Positions 8,980 to 20,433 of a DNA stretch of 64,000 nt are shown here, one piece after another. This stretch comes from Pseudoalteromonas sp. T1lg23B (GTDB lineage Bacteria > Pseudomonadota > Gammaproteobacteria > Enterobacterales > Alteromonadaceae): the NCBI RefSeq assembly GCF_002964665.1, contig NZ_PQBZ01000034.1:620429-684428 (forward strand), read 5' to 3'. Numbering within the stretch: the stretch's first letter is position 1; every line of letters starts with the position of its first letter. Under the pieces are notes generated by a model. That model searched no databases. It saw only the letters and a program-made list of their open reading frames with translations, and was not told where the DNA came from. Both the position numbers and the translations under genes were made by a program.

Positions 8980-9487
8980 TGCCTAATCACTGATTTGAGT
9001 AATAATTTAGTTGCTATCACGAGGGTATTAGTGGGATAATCGGCTCGCAATTTTGCGAAACCGCTTTTTTAATCGCAAAATACTAATCGTGAAGCACATC
9101 ATGGGTGTCAGATCATACAGATTGAAGCTGGGATTTCCAAAGCTTTTGTCACACCCGAACAAACACGTGCGTTTAGCCCCTTACGATGCGCGTAATAGAT
9201 CGTAAGTGAGATTAAGCACGATTAAAAACAGAAAAAGCAAGAAATAAATATATTTGTCTGATAGTTAGCAACGCCGAGCCATTTAGCCCGTGCGAAAACC
9301 AAATGCAAATGCATCGCCCAATACAGAGCAGAGTTTGGCAAAATCCAAATCTGGTATTGCAAGGCAGGTTACTGTGAAATGTTCTTAATTTTCCCCAGTC
9401 GTGAGACTGCATTAAAACCAATGGAACACTAAATTGGCTCCCGCTGAGACAGTCAGGCTCGACTAAATTTGAAAGTAGAGTAACAAT
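8980..9487. promoter_or_regulatory. Divergent rluC/rne control region and long rne leader
   Basis: This 508-base gap has no convincing coding frame. Near rluC are the palindrome TCGCAATTTTGCGA (9045-9058) and a further TCGCAAAA (9073-9080), a possible operator. A hairpin with a GNRA-type loop, CAGTC-GTGA-GACTG, lies at 9396-9409, 80 bases before rne. In E. coli the rne leader is long and folded, and lets RNase E tune its own mRNA decay; a similar role is inferred from position only. Confidence 0.45.
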
Positions 9488-12400
9488 ATGAAACGTATGC
9501 TGATCAATGCCACGCAGCAAGAAGAAATGCGCGTAGCACTGGTTGACGGCCAAAGGCTATACGATCTTGATATCGAAAGCCCAGGTCACGAACAGAAAAA
9601 AGCCAATATATACAAGGGTAAAATTACCCGCATCGAACCCTCTTTAGAAGCCGCCTTCGTTGATTATGGTGCCGAGCGCCACGGTTTCCTTCCTCTTAAA
9701 GAAATAGCCAAAACATACTTCCCCAATGGTTATACCTTCAATGGTCGTCCAAATATCAAGGATGTCATTAGAGAAGGTCAGGAAGTTATCGTTCAGGTCG
9801 ATAAAGAAGAACGTGGTCAAAAAGGCGCCGCATTAACGACCTTTATCAGCGTTGCTGGTAGTTATTTGGTGTTAATGCCGAACAACCCTCGAGCTGGCGG
9901 TATTTCTCGTCGCATTGAGGGTGATGAGCGCATTGAACTTAAAGAAGCTTTGAGCCGTTTAGAATTACCTAAAGGTATGGGACTTATCGTTCGTACCGCA
10001 GGTGTAGGCAAGTCGTACGAAGAACTTGAATACGACCTCAAGGCCCTGCTAGTACACTGGCAAGCCATTCAAGAAGCCGCTAACAGTGGCAAGGCTCCGT
10101 TCTTAATTCATCAGGAAAGTAACGTTATTTTCCGCGCAATTCGTGATTATTTACGTCGTGATATCGGCGAAATTCTTATCGATAAGGCCCGCGTGTTTGA
10201 AGAGGCAAAAGCACATATCGAACGTTTTAGACCCGATTTCATGAGTCGTGTTAAGCTTTACCAAAACGATGTGCCACTATTCACACACTACCAAATTGAA
10301 AGTCAGATTGAATCCGCTTTCCAACGTGAAGTAAGACTACCTTCAGGTGGTTCTATTGTTATTGATCCTACCGAAGCATTAACCTCTATCGACATCAACT
10401 CCTCTAAAGCAACTAAAGGTGGTGATATCGAAGAGACTGCGCTAAACACTAACTTAGAAGCGGCAGATGAAATTGCTCGCCAGTTACGTCTACGTGACTT
10501 AGGCGGTTTGATAGTTATCGATTTTATCGATATGACACCGCCGCGCCACCAGCGAGAAGTTGAAAACCGTTTGAAAGATGCTGTTCGCCCTGACCGAGCA
10601 CGTGTACAGATCGGCAAAATTTCACGTTTTGGCCTATTAGAGATGTCACGACAGCGATTACGTCCAAGCCTTGGTGAAGCGAGTCAGCATTCTTGCCCTC
10701 GTTGTAGCGGACAAGGAACGATACGCTCGAATGAGTCAATTGCCCTATCGATTTTACGTTTAATTGAAGAAGAAGCGATTAAAGACAATACAGCACAAGT
10801 CAATGCACAAGTGCCTGTAGCGGTTGGCGCTTTCCTCTTAAACGAGAAGCGAAAATCTGTACACCGTATTGAAAAGCGTCACAACTGTGATGTGGTGATA
10901 ATTCCAAATCAGCATATGGAAACCCCACATTACGAAGTATTGCGCCTACGTAAAGATGAAACATCACAAGCAGCAAGTTATGAGCAAATAACAGTACCTG
11001 AGCCAGAAGCGCTTGATGTCTCTCGTACCCTTGCAGTTGTGAAAGAAGAGCCTGTGCTTAAAGGTGTGGTTATGCCTACAGCCCCTGCTCCAGCACCAGT
11101 TGCTGAAAAACCTGCCAAACCTGTTGCTACCAAGTCTGAACCTGGACTTCTAACGAAAATTGGTAATTGGTTGAAAGGCTTATTTAGTTCTGTATCTGAA
11201 GAGAAAGAAACAGAGAAAGAACAAGAGAAGAAGAAATCGTCTGAGCACAGGTCGCGTCGCGATAATGATAATCGCCGTCGTGGTCAAAACCGTCGCCGTA
11301 GTAATACAAAGAAAAGAGACGATCAAACGTCAAGCGGTAATACAGAGCAAGAAACTCGTAGTTCAGATAACCGCACAGCAAATGACAACCGTGAGAAAGG
11401 CGAAGGTCGTAATAAACGCCGCCGTCAAAATCAACGTAAGCGTAATGACACCAACAAGTCAGACACGCAAAGTCAAAGTGAGTCTCTGAACGTTGAAAAA
11501 GTCGACAAGCCAGAAAACGTTGAAGTAGAAGCTAAAGAAGTCAAGGTTAAACCTCGTCGCCAACGCCGTAACTTACGTAAAAAAGTACGCTTAGACGATC
11601 AAGTTGATGCGAGTAATGCGGTTAAAGAAGACAGCACTACTACAACACAAGATGTAAAAGCGCAGGAAAACACGACTGCACCATCAGTATCGAGTGAATT
11701 AGAGCACGCAACTGAATCTTCACAAGCTGAAGTGAATGCGTCTCAAACTAACGAGACTGTGACTCAAAATGTAGCGGAGCAAGATAAACCTGTTGCAGCA
11801 AACGAGTCTAATGAGCAAGTAGTAGAAAAAGATGATGAGTCGAAAGAAGATGCGCCAAGAACACGCTCTCGTCGCTCTCCTCGTCACCTTCGCGCTGCGG
11901 GTCAACGTCGTCGTAAACCTGAAGGCGACAAAGAAGCGGAGCCAGCATTTATACCCGTTGCTGACCAAGCCGCAGCTGAGTATGAAGCGCAATTAAAGGC
12001 ACAAGAACAGCAAACGTCTGCACATACTGATGTAGCTATTACTGCTGAAACAGAAGTAGATGCAAAACAACAAGCAGCTCAAGATGATGCAGCCGTTGAT
12101 ACAGTCTCTGTAGACGAAGCCACTGAACAGCACTCTGTAGTACAGGAAACTGATAGTGCAGCTGGCGAAACGGATGTTGAAACACAGCCGAAAGAACCAG
12201 TAGCTGAAACAAACGTTGAAATGCAGGCCAGTGATACGGTAGAAGCTGATGTTGAAACACCAGCAACTGATGCAGCTGCTGATACTGTAGAAACAGCTGT
12301 TGAAACACCAGCAACTGATGTAGCTGCTGATACTGTAGAAACAGCTGTTGAAACACCAGCAACAGATGTGGCTGCTGATACTGTAGAAACAGCTATTGAA

Positions 12401-12850
12401 ACACCAGCAACTGATGTGGCTGCTGATACTGTAGAAACAGATGTTGAAACACCAGTAACTGAATCAACAGAATCTGAAGTTGAAACCAGCACGCAGAGCG
12501 CAGAGCCTACTGTTGATACCTCTGATACAGGAGAGCCAGAAGCAACTGTGCCAGAAATTGTGGAGCCTAAACAAGCCCCACTCAGTCAAGGTGCTAAAGC
12601 CATAGAGAAAGCTCGCGTACGCTACACCAACACCGCGAGTTCACCAATGACAAAAGCCTCAAGTGTAGAAGAAGCTCAAGAGGTAATCACACCTTCCGCT
12701 ATGCCTCATGAGGCACGCGAAGTGGTGGCTAACTCTGGTTTATCTGCCGGTTCAAAAGCACCAACAGGCAAAGCAAGCTCTGCGATGGCCTCGACCATGG
12801 CAGCTTCATCGGCAATGCCCTCTGAAGCGCAAGCTAGCCACGCTGAATAG
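9488..12850 (+). CDS. rne: Ribonuclease E
   Basis: A 1120-residue endoribonuclease and scaffold of the RNA degradosome. The catalytic half holds an S1 domain (about 35-125), the catalytic aspartates D302 ([15 protein letters not shown]) and D345 (IVIDFIDM), and the zinc-link CPRC at 403-406. An amphipathic membrane-targeting segment ([15 protein letters not shown]) lies near 555. The second half is disordered: arginine-rich RNA-binding blocks ([15 protein letters not shown]), then long acidic/Thr-Val-rich stretches with tandem repeats, ending in a Ser/Ala/Met tail. Length compares with 1061 in E. coli. A terminator follows. Confidence 0.98.
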   Translation: MKRMLINATQQEEMRVALVDGQRLYDLDIESPGHEQKKANIYKGKITRIEPSLEAAFVDYGAERHGFLPLKEIAKTYFPNGYTFNGRPNIKDVIREGQEVIVQVDKEERGQKGAALTTFISVAGSYLVLMPNNPRAGGISRRIEGDERIELKEALSRLELPKGMGLIVRTAGVGKSYEELEYDLKALLVHWQAIQEAANSGKAPFLIHQESNVIFRAIRDYLRRDIGEILIDKARVFEEAKAHIERFRPDFMSRVKLYQNDVPLFTHYQIESQIESAFQREVRLPSGGSIVIDPTEALTSIDINSSKATKGGDIEETALNTNLEAADEIARQLRLRDLGGLIVIDFIDMTPPRHQREVENRLKDAVRPDRARVQIGKISRFGLLEMSRQRLRPSLGEASQHSCPRCSGQGTIRSNESIALSILRLIEEEAIKDNTAQVNAQVPVAVGAFLLNEKRKSVHRIEKRHNCDVVIIPNQHMETPHYEVLRLRKDETSQAASYEQITVPEPEALDVSRTLAVVKEEPVLKGVVMPTAPAPAPVAEKPAKPVATKSEPGLLTKIGNWLKGLFSSVSEEKETEKEQEKKKSSEHRSRRDNDNRRRGQNRRRSNTKKRDDQTSSGNTEQETRSSDNRTANDNREKGEGRNKRRRQNQRKRNDTNKSDTQSQSESLNVEKVDKPENVEVEAKEVKVKPRRQRRNLRKKVRLDDQVDASNAVKEDSTTTTQDVKAQENTTAPSVSSELEHATESSQAEVNASQTNETVTQNVAEQDKPVAANESNEQVVEKDDESKEDAPRTRSRRSPRHLRAAGQRRRKPEGDKEAEPAFIPVADQAAAEYEAQLKAQEQQTSAHTDVAITAETEVDAKQQAAQDDAAVDTVSVDEATEQHSVVQETDSAAGETDVETQPKEPVAETNVEMQASDTVEADVETPATDAAADTVETAVETPATDVAADTVETAVETPATDVAADTVETAIETPATDVAADTVETDVETPVTESTESEVETSTQSAEPTVDTSDTGEPEATVPEIVEPKQAPLSQGAKAIEKARVRYTNTASSPMTKASSVEEAQEVITPSAMPHEAREVVANSGLSAGSKAPTGKASSAMASTMAASSAMPSEAQASHAE
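12251..12460 (+). repeat. 48-bp tandem repeats inside rne
   Basis: Four full units and a partial fifth start at 12251, 12299, 12347, 12395 and 12443. Each codes for about 16 residues of the type [16 protein letters not shown]. They are nearly identical in DNA and lie in the disordered C-terminal half, so copy number could vary by slippage without breaking the frame. Confidence 0.9.
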
Positions 12851-12865
12851 CAATATTCAAAAATG

Positions 12866-12892
12866 AAAAAGGCCGCATTAGCGGCCTTTTTG
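12866..12892 (+). terminator. Rho-independent terminator of rne
   Basis: Stem GGCCGC-ATTA-GCGGCC flanked by A5 and T5, 15 bases after the rne stop. Confidence 0.92.
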
Positions 12893-13240
12893 CTTTACAA
12901 AATAGTGAAACTCACAAGTTTATTAAAGTCTCCATACAAAGGAATTATGAGCTTGTTCGCAATATAGAAATTTGACTTTACATTTATTTACAGTGGGGTA
13001 TGTACCTCAACACCTTGTTTATTATTTCCTTTTTCGCAATTCTCACTCAAAACATCAGTGTTCCACTAACAGCACCATTCCAAGAGTCTATTATTTAGTG
13101 TAAAATTCCACCAAAATGGAGATTTTGCGGGAAAAGTGCATTAAATACTGTCGCTTAAGTCATTATCGACACCTCCCTAAAGTCAGTAAAAACACACCTT
13201 TAACTGCTCTTCTTAGCAGTAAATTTGGAATATTTAAGTT
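12893..13240. other. Non-coding gap between rne and the TSP3 lipoprotein gene
   Basis: AT-rich sequence after the rne terminator. No open frame with a ribosome-binding site, RNA gene or clear repeat is seen. It presumably holds the promoter of the lipoprotein gene, but no confident -10/-35 pair stands out. Confidence 0.5.
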
Positions 13241-16200
13241 ATGTTTGATCATTTGAATACAAACAAAAGGCTTGTTTGTATCGCGGTGGCTATGTCACTA
13301 CTTAGTGCATGTGGCGGTGGAGAGTCCGGCTCAACAAAACCAACTCCTGATGTGGGGACAGATAAAGTTACAGAAATTAGCTATCCTATTCATGGGGTTG
13401 CGGTAAAAGGGCCGCTAAAGTTTGCGGACGTTAAAATATATCAGTTCGATAAACTATCACCCAATGGTCTAGGTAAACTACTCGGGACAGCTGAAACAGA
13501 TAGTACCGCAAAGATCAAAAGCTTATCGCTAAAAGGTGAACTACAAGACTTTTTTATCATCGAGTACACGGCTAATGAGCTAACTGTTGATATTACTACA
13601 GGGCAAGCGCCTGTTTTTAACGTGTTGCGTGGTATTTTTAGTGCAGAACAAATCAAAGCAAACCAGCCATTGTATGCAACACCACTATCAACATTAACAG
13701 TCAAACTTGCTCTACATAAAACTGTATCTGGGTTGAGTACTTCTCAAGCTATTGACGCAGCAGAAAAGGAAGTAAAGTCCCTTTTTGCATTCGGTATGGA
13801 TAGCAATGTCAGTCTGTTGACTACACCTCCGCTATTAACGGACGCTACCGTAGAAAATGTTCAACAGCGTAACACTTGGTACGTGCGAACTATCAATGAG
13901 ATAAACGCCGCATTAGTACATCAATTGCATCTTACTATTGCAGATGAGCAACTCTCTGTTGACCACTTACTTGATGAACTCGTTTCTGACGTAAAAGATG
14001 GTAAGTTAGATGCTCAATCGAATACTGATACCCTCTCGTACGACGAAGACAGTATTTCGGTATTACTAACGCCCGTTCATGCTCTTAATATACCTAGCAC
14101 TGAGATACTGCTAGTTTCGGAGCTAAGTCGTGTCATGGTAGAAGAAACCACCACCACTGGTTATAGCACAGTAGATACATCTGCAATGAGTAGTTCAGAG
14201 CTGGTGCTAAACAATGCTCATATCTTAATGAACATTGACATTGATGGTGATGGTATCAACAATGTTGACGATCTAGACAATGACAATGACGGAATCATCG
14301 ACACTGATGATACGGATGATGATAACGATGGTTATGGCGACACGCTAGACGCATTCCCGTTCGATCCTACCGAATGGTTAGATACAGACTCAGATGGATT
14401 AGGTAACAATGCAGATTCAGATGATGATAATGACGGCGTTAATGATGAAGACGATGTTTTCCCTCTCAATGGCAGTGAGTGGCTAGATACCGATAATGAT
14501 GGTATAGGTAACAACTCTGACACAGATGATGACAACGATGGTTATGACGATGCCACCGACTCATTTCCGTTAAACCCTTCCGAGTGGTTTGATACAGATT
14601 TAGATGGTATCGGTAACAATGCTGATACAGATGATGATAACGATGGTCATGAAGACACGAATGACGCCTTTCCTTTGAATGCTCAAGAGTGGCTGGACAC
14701 TGATGGAGATGGGATCGGCAATAACGCTGATGCTGACGACGACAACGACAATGTGCCTGATTCAACAGATGCATTCCCCACAGACCCTAATGAGCAATTA
14801 GACACCGACAATGACGGTGTAGGTAACAATGCTGATCCTGATGATGATAATGACGGTTTCCATGACGATCAAGATGCTTTTCCTTTAAACAGTCAGGAGT
14901 GGATCGACACAGATCTAGATGGTATTGGCAACAATGCCGATACCGATGATGATAACGACGGTGTTGTTGATAGCCAAGATGCATTCCCGCTCAACCCTTC
15001 AGAGTCACATGACGCAGATGGCGATGGTGTTGGTAATAACCAAGACCCGGACGATGATAATGATGGTCAACCAGATACGGAAGACCATATACAATTGAAT
15101 GGTGCCGAGAGTAGTTATGCGACAGGTGAGTTTATCAATCTTAGGATCAAAGGCTTTGGAAAATATTTCGAGGTACTGTCGGCAAGTAATGGTTGGCATG
15201 TTACGTATTATACCTACGATAAAGCATCTCCAGAGAATCATATTCAGCGCTATATAAATGAAGGCTACTACAACGGTGTCTATGACTCCGATACTAAGGA
15301 ATGGGTCGTCTCATTCCCTGCTGTTGAATATTCTGGTAATTTCGAAACACAGGTCACTTTGTATTGCTCAAGACCTGATAGCATCTGTGGTGGCCAATAC
15401 AACTCTAATGGCTGGCAACAAAACATTTCTTACACCGTAGAATGCACATCTGGGGACAACTGCGAATATTTGCCAGAGCCAGAGCCAGAGTCTGCTGTGA
15501 ACATCTCAGATAGTGAAGAGTCTTCACAAGCCTCGTCATTATTTACACGTCGCAATGGTGATGTACTGGCACTGTACGTTTCAGGTATAGCTAATAGGCA
15601 TGCAGTGGTCAGCACTTCAACGGACGATGGCCAAACATGGCCTCTAAGTTCATCACCAACATCTCCATACTCCGAGAACACGAGCAGTGAAAGTTGGCTT
15701 TTTGTATGAAGACTCTAACAATAACTTGTTTTTGACCACTAGATGTAATGCGTCATCTATATGTGTCTTTAAGTATGACAGTGGCACCACATGGTACGAA
15801 CTATCTGAGATAGATTTTTCTGAGTACAAAACGTGTAATGACAACCATGAATGTTTCCAACATCCTTTCTTAACAGGTTCAATGCTTCAACTACCAAGTG
15901 GCAAGTACATCCTCAGTTTTACAGCTTCACTGGGCGAAGACTATGAAGATCGCAATGTCTATATTAGAACCTCGTATAATCTTAGAAGTTGGACTGAGCC
16001 AAAACAAGTTGGAGGCTACCAAGGTTCTGACAGCAAAGTGCGCACAATTCTATTGCCAGATAATAGAGTACTCATGACCTATTACTCTAGTGAGCATCAG
16101 TCTATGATCGTTTCGATTTCCAATGATGGAGAAAATTTCGAAGAGATCCAGAGATTTCCAACTAGTTTCGTGTTTGGTGTATCATTGATCGAACATAATG

Positions 16201-16421
16201 GTGCCGTAAGGTTGTTCTATACAAATTCTTCTAAAATTCTCTATACAAGAAAATTCGAACAAGATGATCGTTTTTCCAGTAAAGTTAATGTTAGATATGT
16301 CGACTCTTTTGAGCCGCATGTCACTGAACTTTCTGATGGGACACTTGGCATTATATACAGCAAAGATCTCAACGAGCAACGAGATGTCTTTTTTGAAAAC
16401 ATAGGCAAAATACAGAACTAA
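13241..16421 (+). pseudogene. TSP3-repeat surface lipoprotein with sialidase/BNR-like C-terminal domain, frameshifted
   Basis: The first frame (13241-15709) starts with a lipoprotein signal (lipobox LSAC, Cys24). It continues with an unknown domain to about residue 325, then some eight calcium-binding thrombospondin type 3-like repeats of about 35 residues (DTDGDGIGNNADADDDNDN pattern) to about 620, and a region with STSTDDGQTW, an Asp-box/BNR-like motif. It stops at 15709. The rest (SNNNLFLTTRCNASSICVFKY... to 16421) continues in the next frame, with further BNR-like strands (VSISNDGENFEE). Removing one T from the T5 run at 15699-15703 joins them as W-L-L-Y-E-D-S and gives about 1059 residues. 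The likely role is an exported adhesin or glycan-binding protein. Real mutation, phase variation and sequencing error remain open. Confidence 0.72.
14233..15083 (+). repeat. About 105-bp tandem repeats coding for TSP3-type Ca-binding units
   Basis: Recurrent codons for DTDxDGxGNNADxDDDNDG and DAFPLNxxEW, roughly eight copies in a row, diverged in the third codon positions. The aspartate spacing is that of thrombospondin type 3 calcium-binding loops. Confidence 0.85.
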
Positions 16422-16429
16422 ACTTCATA

Positions 16430-16457
16430 AAAAACCGGGCTATTAAGCCCGGTTTCT
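16430..16457. terminator. Bidirectional terminator between convergent genes
   Basis: Stem AAACCGGGCT-ATTA-AGCCCGGTTT. It has TTTCTTATTATTTT on the plus side and T6 on the minus side, so it can serve both the lipoprotein gene and the convergent transglycosylase gene. Confidence 0.85.
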
Positions 16458-16504
16458 TATTATTTTACGTAATGCACGAGTAAAAATAGCTTTTGCTATT
16501 AAAC

Positions 16505-17866
16505 TTAAATTTCCTGATAAAGCGGCTCTCGCTCAAGGACTCGTTTGAGGTAATGCTTAGTTTCGTCGTAGGGTAAACCACTCTCGAGCGCTTCTAACAC
16601 TCGCTCAGGCGTCATAGAATTAATAATACGACTGGCGTTGCGAATATTTCTCGAACCATCGCTGTTAAACACTCTGGCCACGTTGCCTGCTCCGGTATTA
16701 TATGCTGCTATCATGCAGTACTTACGGCTCAATGGATCATTAATATGCTTTAAGTAACGCTTATCTAGTATATGAAGATATGCTGTTCCCGCTTCGATGT
16801 TATTGTCTTCTATATATAAATAAGTGCTGGGCATAGGTTCATCGCGACTGTATAAAAAGCGGTTAACATCGACACCTGCACTGGTAGGTACAATTTGCAT
16901 AAGTCCATATGCTGGGATTGCTGACTTAGCTAAAGGGTTAAAATGACTCTCAGTATGCATGACCGAAAAAACAAGGCTCGGGACAATGTCAAATCGTTTG
17001 CTTTGCTTTGCTACCGTACTGATATAAGTTTGAGCTCTGGCAGGACGCTTAGTGTGCTCAGGTAATTTAAAGGTAAATTCACTCACCTTTTCTTTGTTTG
17101 GCGTCGTTTTTGCTAACTCTCTAATATTCGTTTTTAAACGTTCAAGACGCTTAGTCTTCAACCGCTCTAACTGTTGGCGTTTCTGTTTGAGCAGCAGTTT
17201 TGCTTCTTCTTCTTGCTCAGGTTCTGTAGGCTGTGCGAGCTTGTCATCAAGTTGACGTTCTACCAGCTGGATCTGCTGTTGAGTTTGCTTCTTGATTTGC
17301 TGCTTGGCTTGAAGTAGAGATTTAGCCCTACGACTATTATCTATCTCATATTCAGTCACGGGTTTGAAATCAGCTTGCTTTATCTGAGTAATAAAATCCC
17401 CAAAGAATACCTCTAGTACTGCATTGTCAACAGCTGGTAAAAGCTGCTGAAACTCTCGGTAGGCATCTTCAGGTGTCAGCTTTAGATCATCGGAGTGACG
17501 CAGACTAACGGTAAGAGTGTTGCTTTCAAAATCAATATTTAGTCGTGCATTATTTTCTTGATTGTAATGTACGAAACGCGCTTGCTCTGAAATTTGCGCT
17601 TCACCCCAGCTAGATATCAGCTCATTCCTAAACTCATCGAATTCAGCGAAGTGTAGCTCAACAAAGTCACTAAATTGCTGTATATGATTGGATTTGAATT
17701 GCTCAAATTCATCCTTGGCAGTTGTGTTTTGATAGCTGCTTTGCCATTGCGACATTGCCTCATTCAACTCACTAAATAACAGTGATTGAGTCGCAAACGT
17801 CGGTTCACTTATGGTCGCCAAAGTGGCGTATCCGATGGCACCAAGCATGAGAGTTTTTTTCACCAT
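16505..17866 (-). CDS. MltC-like lytic murein transglycosylase with coiled-coil insertion
   Basis: Start ATG at 17866 behind AAAGGAGCGGCA; 453 residues. A signal sequence comes first (MVKKTLMLGAIGYATLATI) with no lipobox cysteine, unlike E. coli MltC. A DUF3393-like N-domain (about 30-175) precedes a charged coiled coil (about 180-255, QQQIQLVERQLDDKL...), and the SLT domain follows from about 275. The catalytic glutamate is E306 in VMHTESHFNP, then AYGLMQIVPTSAG and AAYNTGAGNVARVF. The protein is about 90 residues longer than MltC, mostly because of the coiled coil. It cleaves murein to 1,6-anhydro products in the periplasm. Confidence 0.85.
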   Translation of the reverse strand: MVKKTLMLGAIGYATLATISEPTFATQSLLFSELNEAMSQWQSSYQNTTAKDEFEQFKSNHIQQFSDFVELHFAEFDEFRNELISSWGEAQISEQARFVHYNQENNARLNIDFESNTLTVSLRHSDDLKLTPEDAYREFQQLLPAVDNAVLEVFFGDFITQIKQADFKPVTEYEIDNSRRAKSLLQAKQQIKKQTQQQIQLVERQLDDKLAQPTEPEQEEEAKLLLKQKRQQLERLKTKRLERLKTNIRELAKTTPNKEKVSEFTFKLPEHTKRPARAQTYISTVAKQSKRFDIVPSLVFSVMHTESHFNPLAKSAIPAYGLMQIVPTSAGVDVNRFLYSRDEPMPSTYLYIEDNNIEAGTAYLHILDKRYLKHINDPLSRKYCMIAAYNTGAGNVARVFNSDGSRNIRNASRIINSMTPERVLEALESGLPYDETKHYLKRVLEREPLYQEI

Positions 17867-17955
17867 TGCCGCTCCTTTTATAGCAATAATGACCACCGAG
17901 GGATGACACGCAAACGATACGATCAGTTGCAGTTGCGCGTCCCCATGAGTTTGAC

Positions 17956-18534
17956 TTAATTGGTCAAACGTTCGATCTCTTTTTCTAAGTCTTGCTCAGC
18001 TTTAAACGCTTTAAATTCTTGATACAAGAACTGCTCATCGCGTGGGTCGATAGAAGGCTTCGCTGTTTTAATCAAATCTTTAAACAATGTTTTGGTCAAC
18101 TCGGGTGATAAAGTAGTTAGTGCACAAAAATAATCTTTTCCTGCGATATCAACCACATCTGCTTTTACTACGCGAGAGCCATTGAGTGTTTGCTTGGTGA
18201 GCTGCTTTGATACCGAGCTGAATGTACTGCCTACCGTCATAGCCTCGTTAGCATCAGTTCGATTCGCAAACGTTTTGTCTAGGCCTTCAATTCGCACTTC
18301 TATTTGCTGTGCTAAAGCCAAACGAGCGTTTGCTACAGCCATTTTTTGATCAACTGAAATATTACCTGAATATTTAATGCAATCCGCCGCGGCAATACCA
18401 TTTTCAACGACTGGGTTAAGCACCCAATCTGGAATATTCACTCTTGAGCTTGATGCACTGTCGTCTTTTGTAGAACTACAGGCTGATAGCATCCCAGCAA
18501 GTACAAGTGTCGTGATCAGTGGTTTAATTTTCAT
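17956..18534 (-). CDS. LPP20-family lipoprotein
   Basis: Start ATG at 18534 (AAAGGAAAG upstream), 192 residues. It has a signal peptide with lipobox LSAC (Cys19) and an LPP20-like domain (IPDWVLNP..., then KMAVANARLALAQQIEVRIEG). The tail is charged and helical (FKAEQDLEKEIERLTN). The family is of unknown function; related proteins include flagellar and outer-membrane lipoproteins. It is divergent from the COG3014-LpoB-LPP20 group, whose last gene is a paralogue of this one. Confidence 0.75.
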   Translation of the reverse strand: MKIKPLITTLVLAGMLSACSSTKDDSASSSRVNIPDWVLNPVVENGIAAADCIKYSGNISVDQKMAVANARLALAQQIEVRIEGLDKTFANRTDANEAMTVGSTFSSVSKQLTKQTLNGSRVVKADVVDIAGKDYFCALTTLSPELTKTLFKDLIKTAKPSIDPRDEQFLYQEFKAFKAEQDLEKEIERLTN

Positions 18535-18719
18535 TTTCTTTCCTTTTGGCCCGAAGTGTTTACTATGGTCTAATCTAGCAGACAATAATGTACCTAACAG
18601 TAATAAATTGTAAAAACGATTTTTAACAATTTATTGCTTTTCAAATGCTTTGTGTTTATTTAAGTTAACTACAGTATTTGTTCAAATCGTCTCTTTACGA
18701 CTAAACATAGGATGTGTCA

Positions 18720-20429
18720 TTGGGTGCCCGCATTAAAAAAGCTGTAACATTGTTTATCATTTTGGTTCAAACTTCCTTACTCGGTGCATGTAGCATTACA
18801 CAGTTTAACCAGCTTTCCCCCGCTCAACTTGCGCAACAAGGAAATTTTGTACAGGCTAAACAAAACGTTACTCAAAGTTACAATAAAAACGGTAACGATA
18901 GACTACTGTACCATCTTGAGATGGCGAGTCTATTGCAACTAGAGAAAAACTACTTACAAAGCAACGAGCAACTCGCACTTGCCCTCACATTGATTGAGTC
19001 TTTTTACACACAAAGCATTTCCGAATTGGCATTAGTACAGTTTAGCGGCCCGACTTATTCTACCTATAAAGGCAAAGCTTTTTATCTGCCGCAAATTCAT
19101 ATCATGAAAGCGCTCAACTATAATGCACTGGCAAAGCTTCACCCCGACAACTCTGAGCATTACTATGACGCTGCGCTTGTCGAAATGCGCCAGTTAGACG
19201 TTTTTTTGAGCCAGCTAAAAGAACAAACAGGTGGATACGATAAAGAGCAGCATGACGACTTTCTCGCGAAAAAAGTTTATCAGATCCTCAAACCCATTTT
19301 CGCACCAACCGATTTATTAGAAAACATCGACTATAAAGATGACGCATTTGCTCATTTTCTTAGTGGCGTATTATTTGAACAAAGCGGTGAGTGGGACTCG
19401 GCTCGCCTGCAGTATGAACGAGCGATGTTCATGTACGAAAATGGATTTGCAAAACAATACAAACTACCTGAACAAATATCTGAACAGGCCCGCTTTGGAC
19501 TAATCCGCATGATGCGCAAAGCCGGTGGTTATGACAATGAGTTACGAGCGTTTGAGCCAACACGCGACGATGAGGCTAAGCAAAGTGCCAATGTAACACT
19601 AGTACAAAATATTGGGATAGCGCCAAAGCGAAAGCAACTGAACTTGATGTTACGGGCTAACACCGAGTCAAAAGCATTGGTAATGACCCCGATTCTCCTT
19701 GGAAACTATAAAGAACGACAGGCTCAAATGCGTTGGTTCCAGATGCTGCATGCAGATACAAGCCTATTTGATATGATGCAAAACTATATGCTAGGAGATT
19801 TGGGGGATGTTGCGATGGGGGCCCTCACCAAACGCTTGCCTTTAGGGCCGCTTTGGGATGATGCAGTTAGGTTGGGTATCGTTGACGCACTGCAGTTTGG
19901 TGCCAGAATCTCTGTTACTTATCTTGAGCCGCTGGACAACCAAGTGAAATATAGTGAAGTTTGGCTCAATGGTCAGCCTATAACGACCTTACTCCCCTAT
20001 CATTCGGTAAGCTTGCTCACATTACAAGATGCGCTAAAACAGGCAAATGCCGAGATCCACTCAGCGCTTAGCAGAGAAATTATCAAAGCATTATCTGCTC
20101 GCAAGGCACTACATAAAGCCGGATTAGAACAAAATAACCTACTAGGGAACCTAGCCAAACTCACGACTACGGTAGTCAATGCGATTACGGCTTCCGCTGA
20201 TACTAGACAATGGCAAACATTGCCAGCAGAGATACGTGTTGCACAGATATCACTACCGCCGGGTGAACATGACGTAACAATTAAAACCTATTTTCGCTCA
20301 GGACATGTTGTAGAACAAAGTGAACATATCACCGCTAACAATGTCATGAGCCTTTGGCATACTCGCACCTTTGCCAATGCACCGAATGAGCAAACCTCAC
20401 TCACCAACTCAACTTTGAATATGGAATAA
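18720..20429 (+). CDS. COG3014-like outer-membrane lipoprotein with TPR-like region
   Basis: The start is uncertain: TTG 18720 has AGGA at good spacing, GTG 18714 has not. About 569 residues. A signal peptide with lipobox LLGAC is followed by helical TPR-like segments (NDRLLYHLEMASLLQLEKNY; AHFLSGVLFEQSGEWDSARLQYERAMFM). The C-terminal half holds a glycine/leucine-rich stretch and a beta-rich end (RVAQISLPPGEHDVTIKTYF). The enzymatic function is unknown. The stop is 4 bases before the lpoB-like gene, so they form an operon. Confidence 0.7.
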   Translation: MGARIKKAVTLFIILVQTSLLGACSITQFNQLSPAQLAQQGNFVQAKQNVTQSYNKNGNDRLLYHLEMASLLQLEKNYLQSNEQLALALTLIESFYTQSISELALVQFSGPTYSTYKGKAFYLPQIHIMKALNYNALAKLHPDNSEHYYDAALVEMRQLDVFLSQLKEQTGGYDKEQHDDFLAKKVYQILKPIFAPTDLLENIDYKDDAFAHFLSGVLFEQSGEWDSARLQYERAMFMYENGFAKQYKLPEQISEQARFGLIRMMRKAGGYDNELRAFEPTRDDEAKQSANVTLVQNIGIAPKRKQLNLMLRANTESKALVMTPILLGNYKERQAQMRWFQMLHADTSLFDMMQNYMLGDLGDVAMGALTKRLPLGPLWDDAVRLGIVDALQFGARISVTYLEPLDNQVKYSEVWLNGQPITTLLPYHSVSLLTLQDALKQANAEIHSALSREIIKALSARKALHKAGLEQNNLLGNLAKLTTTVVNAITASADTRQWQTLPAEIRVAQISLPPGEHDVTIKTYFRSGHVVEQSEHITANNVMSLWHTRTFANAPNEQTSLTNSTLNME

Positions 20430-20433
20430 TGGT

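Noticed and set aside
12039..12492. Minus-strand Ser/Thr/Val repeat proteins inside rne
   Set aside because: Antisense reading of the 48-bp rne repeats.
13241..15709. Treating the TSP3 gene as complete at 15709
   Set aside because: The following frame continues the same BNR-like domain from the exact point of the T5 run, so the two parts are one gene.
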